Assembly: GCF_900169565.1 (NCBI RefSeq)
Contig: NZ_LT828648.1
Coordinates: 3,074,501-3,138,500, forward strand
DNA length: 64,000 nt
DNA from: Nitrospira japonica
GTDB lineage: Bacteria > Nitrospirota > Nitrospiria > Nitrospirales > Nitrospiraceae
Reading direction: 5' to 3'
The position numbers and the translations under genes were made by a program. The notes under the pieces are model-generated. The model did no database searches. It was not told the DNA's origin and worked only from the letters and a program-made list of their open reading frames with translations. This document shows, one piece after another, positions 62,510 through 64,000 of the stretch (within the stretch, counting starts at the first letter, position 1; each line of letters begins with the position of its first letter).

Positions 62510-63259
62510 ATGCGCGTGCCCATTCTGGTTCTAGTCTTTCTAGTCTTCGCAGCCTTGTCCACATTGTCCTGCAGCGGCAAGCCGTCACCGCACGCGACGG
62601 AGGAACCGCCGCCGTCCACGGGGCACGTCGATACTGAAGATGACCTCATGCATGGAGATCATGAGGCCGAGGCGGTGCTCGCCATGTCCAACCCTCAAAC
62701 CCATCTGGGACCGCATTTCCGATGGACCACGCTTCGCCCCACCAATCAGGCAGATCAAGCGACGGCCTGGGACTTCCTCCGGCATCTGCGACAGGATTTG
62801 GCCCCATTTCGCGAGTATCGCTTTGCCGAGGATGAAGGCTACGAAACATTCCTGCCGAACGTCCGGCAGACGCACTATCACTTTACGCGCAAGACGAACG
62901 GATTTAAGGCCAATTTCAAATTCGATCCCAAGCAGCCCACCTCGCTGTTATACCGGGACGCCCCAGGCGGCTATGAATTAGAAGGCGCGATGTTCACGGC
63001 GCCGAAGTGGGCGAGCGAGGAGGATTTGAATAAACGGATTCCTCTGAGCGTGGCGCAGTGGCATGCTCACGTGAATATCTGCCTGCCGCAGAAGAAGGAC
63101 TTGCAGCACGCGGACTGGAAGAAGTTCGGCCCCAAAGGCTCGATCCTGACCAAAGCCGAATGCGATCAAGCCAACGGGCGATTCTATCCGCAGCTCTTCG
63201 GCTGGATGGTGCACATCTATCCGTACGCGGAGACGCCCGAGCAGATTTGGGCGCACTGA
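62510..63259 (+). CDS. Exported lipoprotein, hypothetical
   Basis: A 249-aa predicted lipoprotein: signal MRVPILVLVFLVFAALSTLS with lipobox TLSCSGK. Notable segments are AWDFLRHLRQDLAPFREYRF, NVRQTHYHFTRKTNGFKANF and the His-rich SVAQWHAHVNICLP. The clustered His (HYH, HAH, MVHIYPY) might bind a metal. The C-terminal region ends WMVHIYPYAETPEQIW. I recognise no firm family. It converges on the threonine ammonia-lyase gene. Confidence 0.65.
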   Translation: MRVPILVLVFLVFAALSTLSCSGKPSPHATEEPPPSTGHVDTEDDLMHGDHEAEAVLAMSNPQTHLGPHFRWTTLRPTNQADQATAWDFLRHLRQDLAPFREYRFAEDEGYETFLPNVRQTHYHFTRKTNGFKANFKFDPKQPTSLLYRDAPGGYELEGAMFTAPKWASEEDLNKRIPLSVAQWHAHVNICLPQKKDLQHADWKKFGPKGSILTKAECDQANGRFYPQLFGWMVHIYPYAETPEQIWAH

Positions 63260-63277
63260 AAAGACGATGCCTGCCTC

Positions 63278-64000
63278 CTATTCGACGACCGTGAATTCAT
63301 ACGGCACGTCCTTGAGGGTCGCCAACAGCTGCGAAGTATGATCACCCCCGCGAGTTTCCATCGTGATATCGATCGCCGCTTCGTTCAAACCGACACCATA
63401 GTGCGCGCGGTTATACGACGTCTCCACGATGTTCGCACTCGCCTTGGCGATCACGGCGGCGAGCCCTTCCAATGCGCCGGGGTAATCCGGAAGGCGCACT
63501 CGCAGCCGTAATCTTCTGCCATCCCTGACCATACCCTGTTCGATGATTCTGGCCAGCAGCGTCACGTCGAGGTTGCCACCGGACACCAGGACGGCGATGT
63601 TCTTCCCGCGATGACCCGTCTTGGATTGAAGGATGGCGGCAAGGCTAATGGCCCCGGCACCTTCCGCCACCGTCTTTTCCCGCTCCAACAACACCAGAAT
63701 CGCCGCGGCGATCTCATCTTCGTCCACCGTCACAATGGTATCGACATACTTCCTGACGAGGGGCAGCGTATGCGTACCCGCTTTGCGGACGGCAATGCCA
63801 TCGGCCAAGGTGGATTGTGCGGGAAGACTCGCTGTTCCTTGGCCTTCGAGAGCGGCTTTCATGGAAGGGAGGCGGGCTGTTTGGACTCCGACGATCTCAA
63901 CGTGAGCATGGCGCTCCTTGACCGCACAGCCGAGCCCTCCGATCAAGCCTCCGCCGCCGACCGGCACCACGATCACATCCAGATCGGGGTTCTGCTTCAG
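63278..64000 (-). CDS. ilvA: Threonine ammonia-lyase (partial; 5' end outside the window)
   Basis: The frame is open to base 64000, so the N-terminal part with the PLP lysine is missing; about 240 residues are visible. VVPVGGGGLIGGLGCAVKER is the PLP phosphate loop of the threonine/serine dehydratase family, VAEGAGAISLAAILQ the following catalytic-domain strand, and VRLPDYPGALEGLAAVIAKA begins an ACT domain. The overall plan (single ACT domain) is that of biodegradative or short-form IlvA, making 2-oxobutanoate from threonine for isoleucine synthesis. The biosynthetic versus catabolic role cannot be settled here. Confidence 0.88.
   Translation of the reverse strand: MKQNPDLDVIVVPVGGGGLIGGLGCAVKERHAHVEIVGVQTARLPSMKAALEGQGTASLPAQSTLADGIAVRKAGTHTLPLVRKYVDTIVTVDEDEIAAAILVLLEREKTVAEGAGAISLAAILQSKTGHRGKNIAVLVSGGNLDVTLLARIIEQGMVRDGRRLRLRVRLPDYPGALEGLAAVIAKASANIVETSYNRAHYGVGLNEAAIDITMETRGGDHTSQLLATLKDVPYEFTVVE

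Overview
The window is about 60% GC and gene-dense. It reads as the chromosome of a Gram-negative bacterium with a double membrane: Lol machinery, apolipoprotein N-acyltransferase, many lipobox proteins and an outer-membrane barrel. The gene set and style suggest a Nitrospira-like member of Nitrospirota: lnt-prfB-lysS-lolC-lolD run together, PDH is of the homodimeric AceE type, and there are many small lipoproteins and AT-rich intergenic repeats. That taxonomic call is inference; no rRNA or other marker gene is in view.

Layout. 1-7.3 kb: minus-strand run lnt, prfB (with a classic +1 programmed frameshift), lysS, lolC/E and lolD, then a 3'-truncated TraF/FadL-like barrel gene. 7.5-15.6 kb: VanZ-PilZ pair, several lipoproteins, a DAACS transporter, a four-gene lipoprotein cluster with three tandem paralogues, a zinc-ribbon microprotein and pssA. 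15.6-26.9 kb: a RecB-like nuclease/helicase, then a minus-strand pyruvate dehydrogenase operon (aceE-aceF-lpdA-lipoate ligase) and a secreted beta-propeller protein. 27-32 kb: AsmA, DUF3313-like lipoprotein, Tat phosphoesterase and a small secreted protein. 32.3-36.9 kb: a compact four-gene operon joining a cyclic-nucleotide-domain histidine kinase, a receiver fused to a thioredoxin-reductase-like flavoprotein without its CxxC, a CxxS DsbA-like protein and a DedA-rhodanese fusion. It looks like a redox/membrane signalling unit and is the strongest candidate here for an under-described system. 38-39 kb holds a second copy of the beta-propeller.

39-62 kb is an accessory zone peppered with dispersed repeats: AT-rich GAAATCCGAAA arrays, a 36-bp hairpin, GGGACAGGCTA inverted repeats and an ATTCCCGC palindrome. 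It carries a type I restriction locus (hsdR, a fused hsdM-hsdS, a RloC-like putative anticodon nuclease) followed by a broken nuclease-STAND gene. It also has several toxin-antitoxin-like pairs. Four genes here (DUF4160, nuclease-STAND, DUF5615 PIN-like, RelE) are each interrupted by a single in-frame TAG with the frame preserved beyond it. Tex, an alpha/beta hydrolase, an internally duplicated secreted protein and the 3' part of a threonine ammonia-lyase gene close the window.

All functional names rest on motif recognition by eye; no database search was run.
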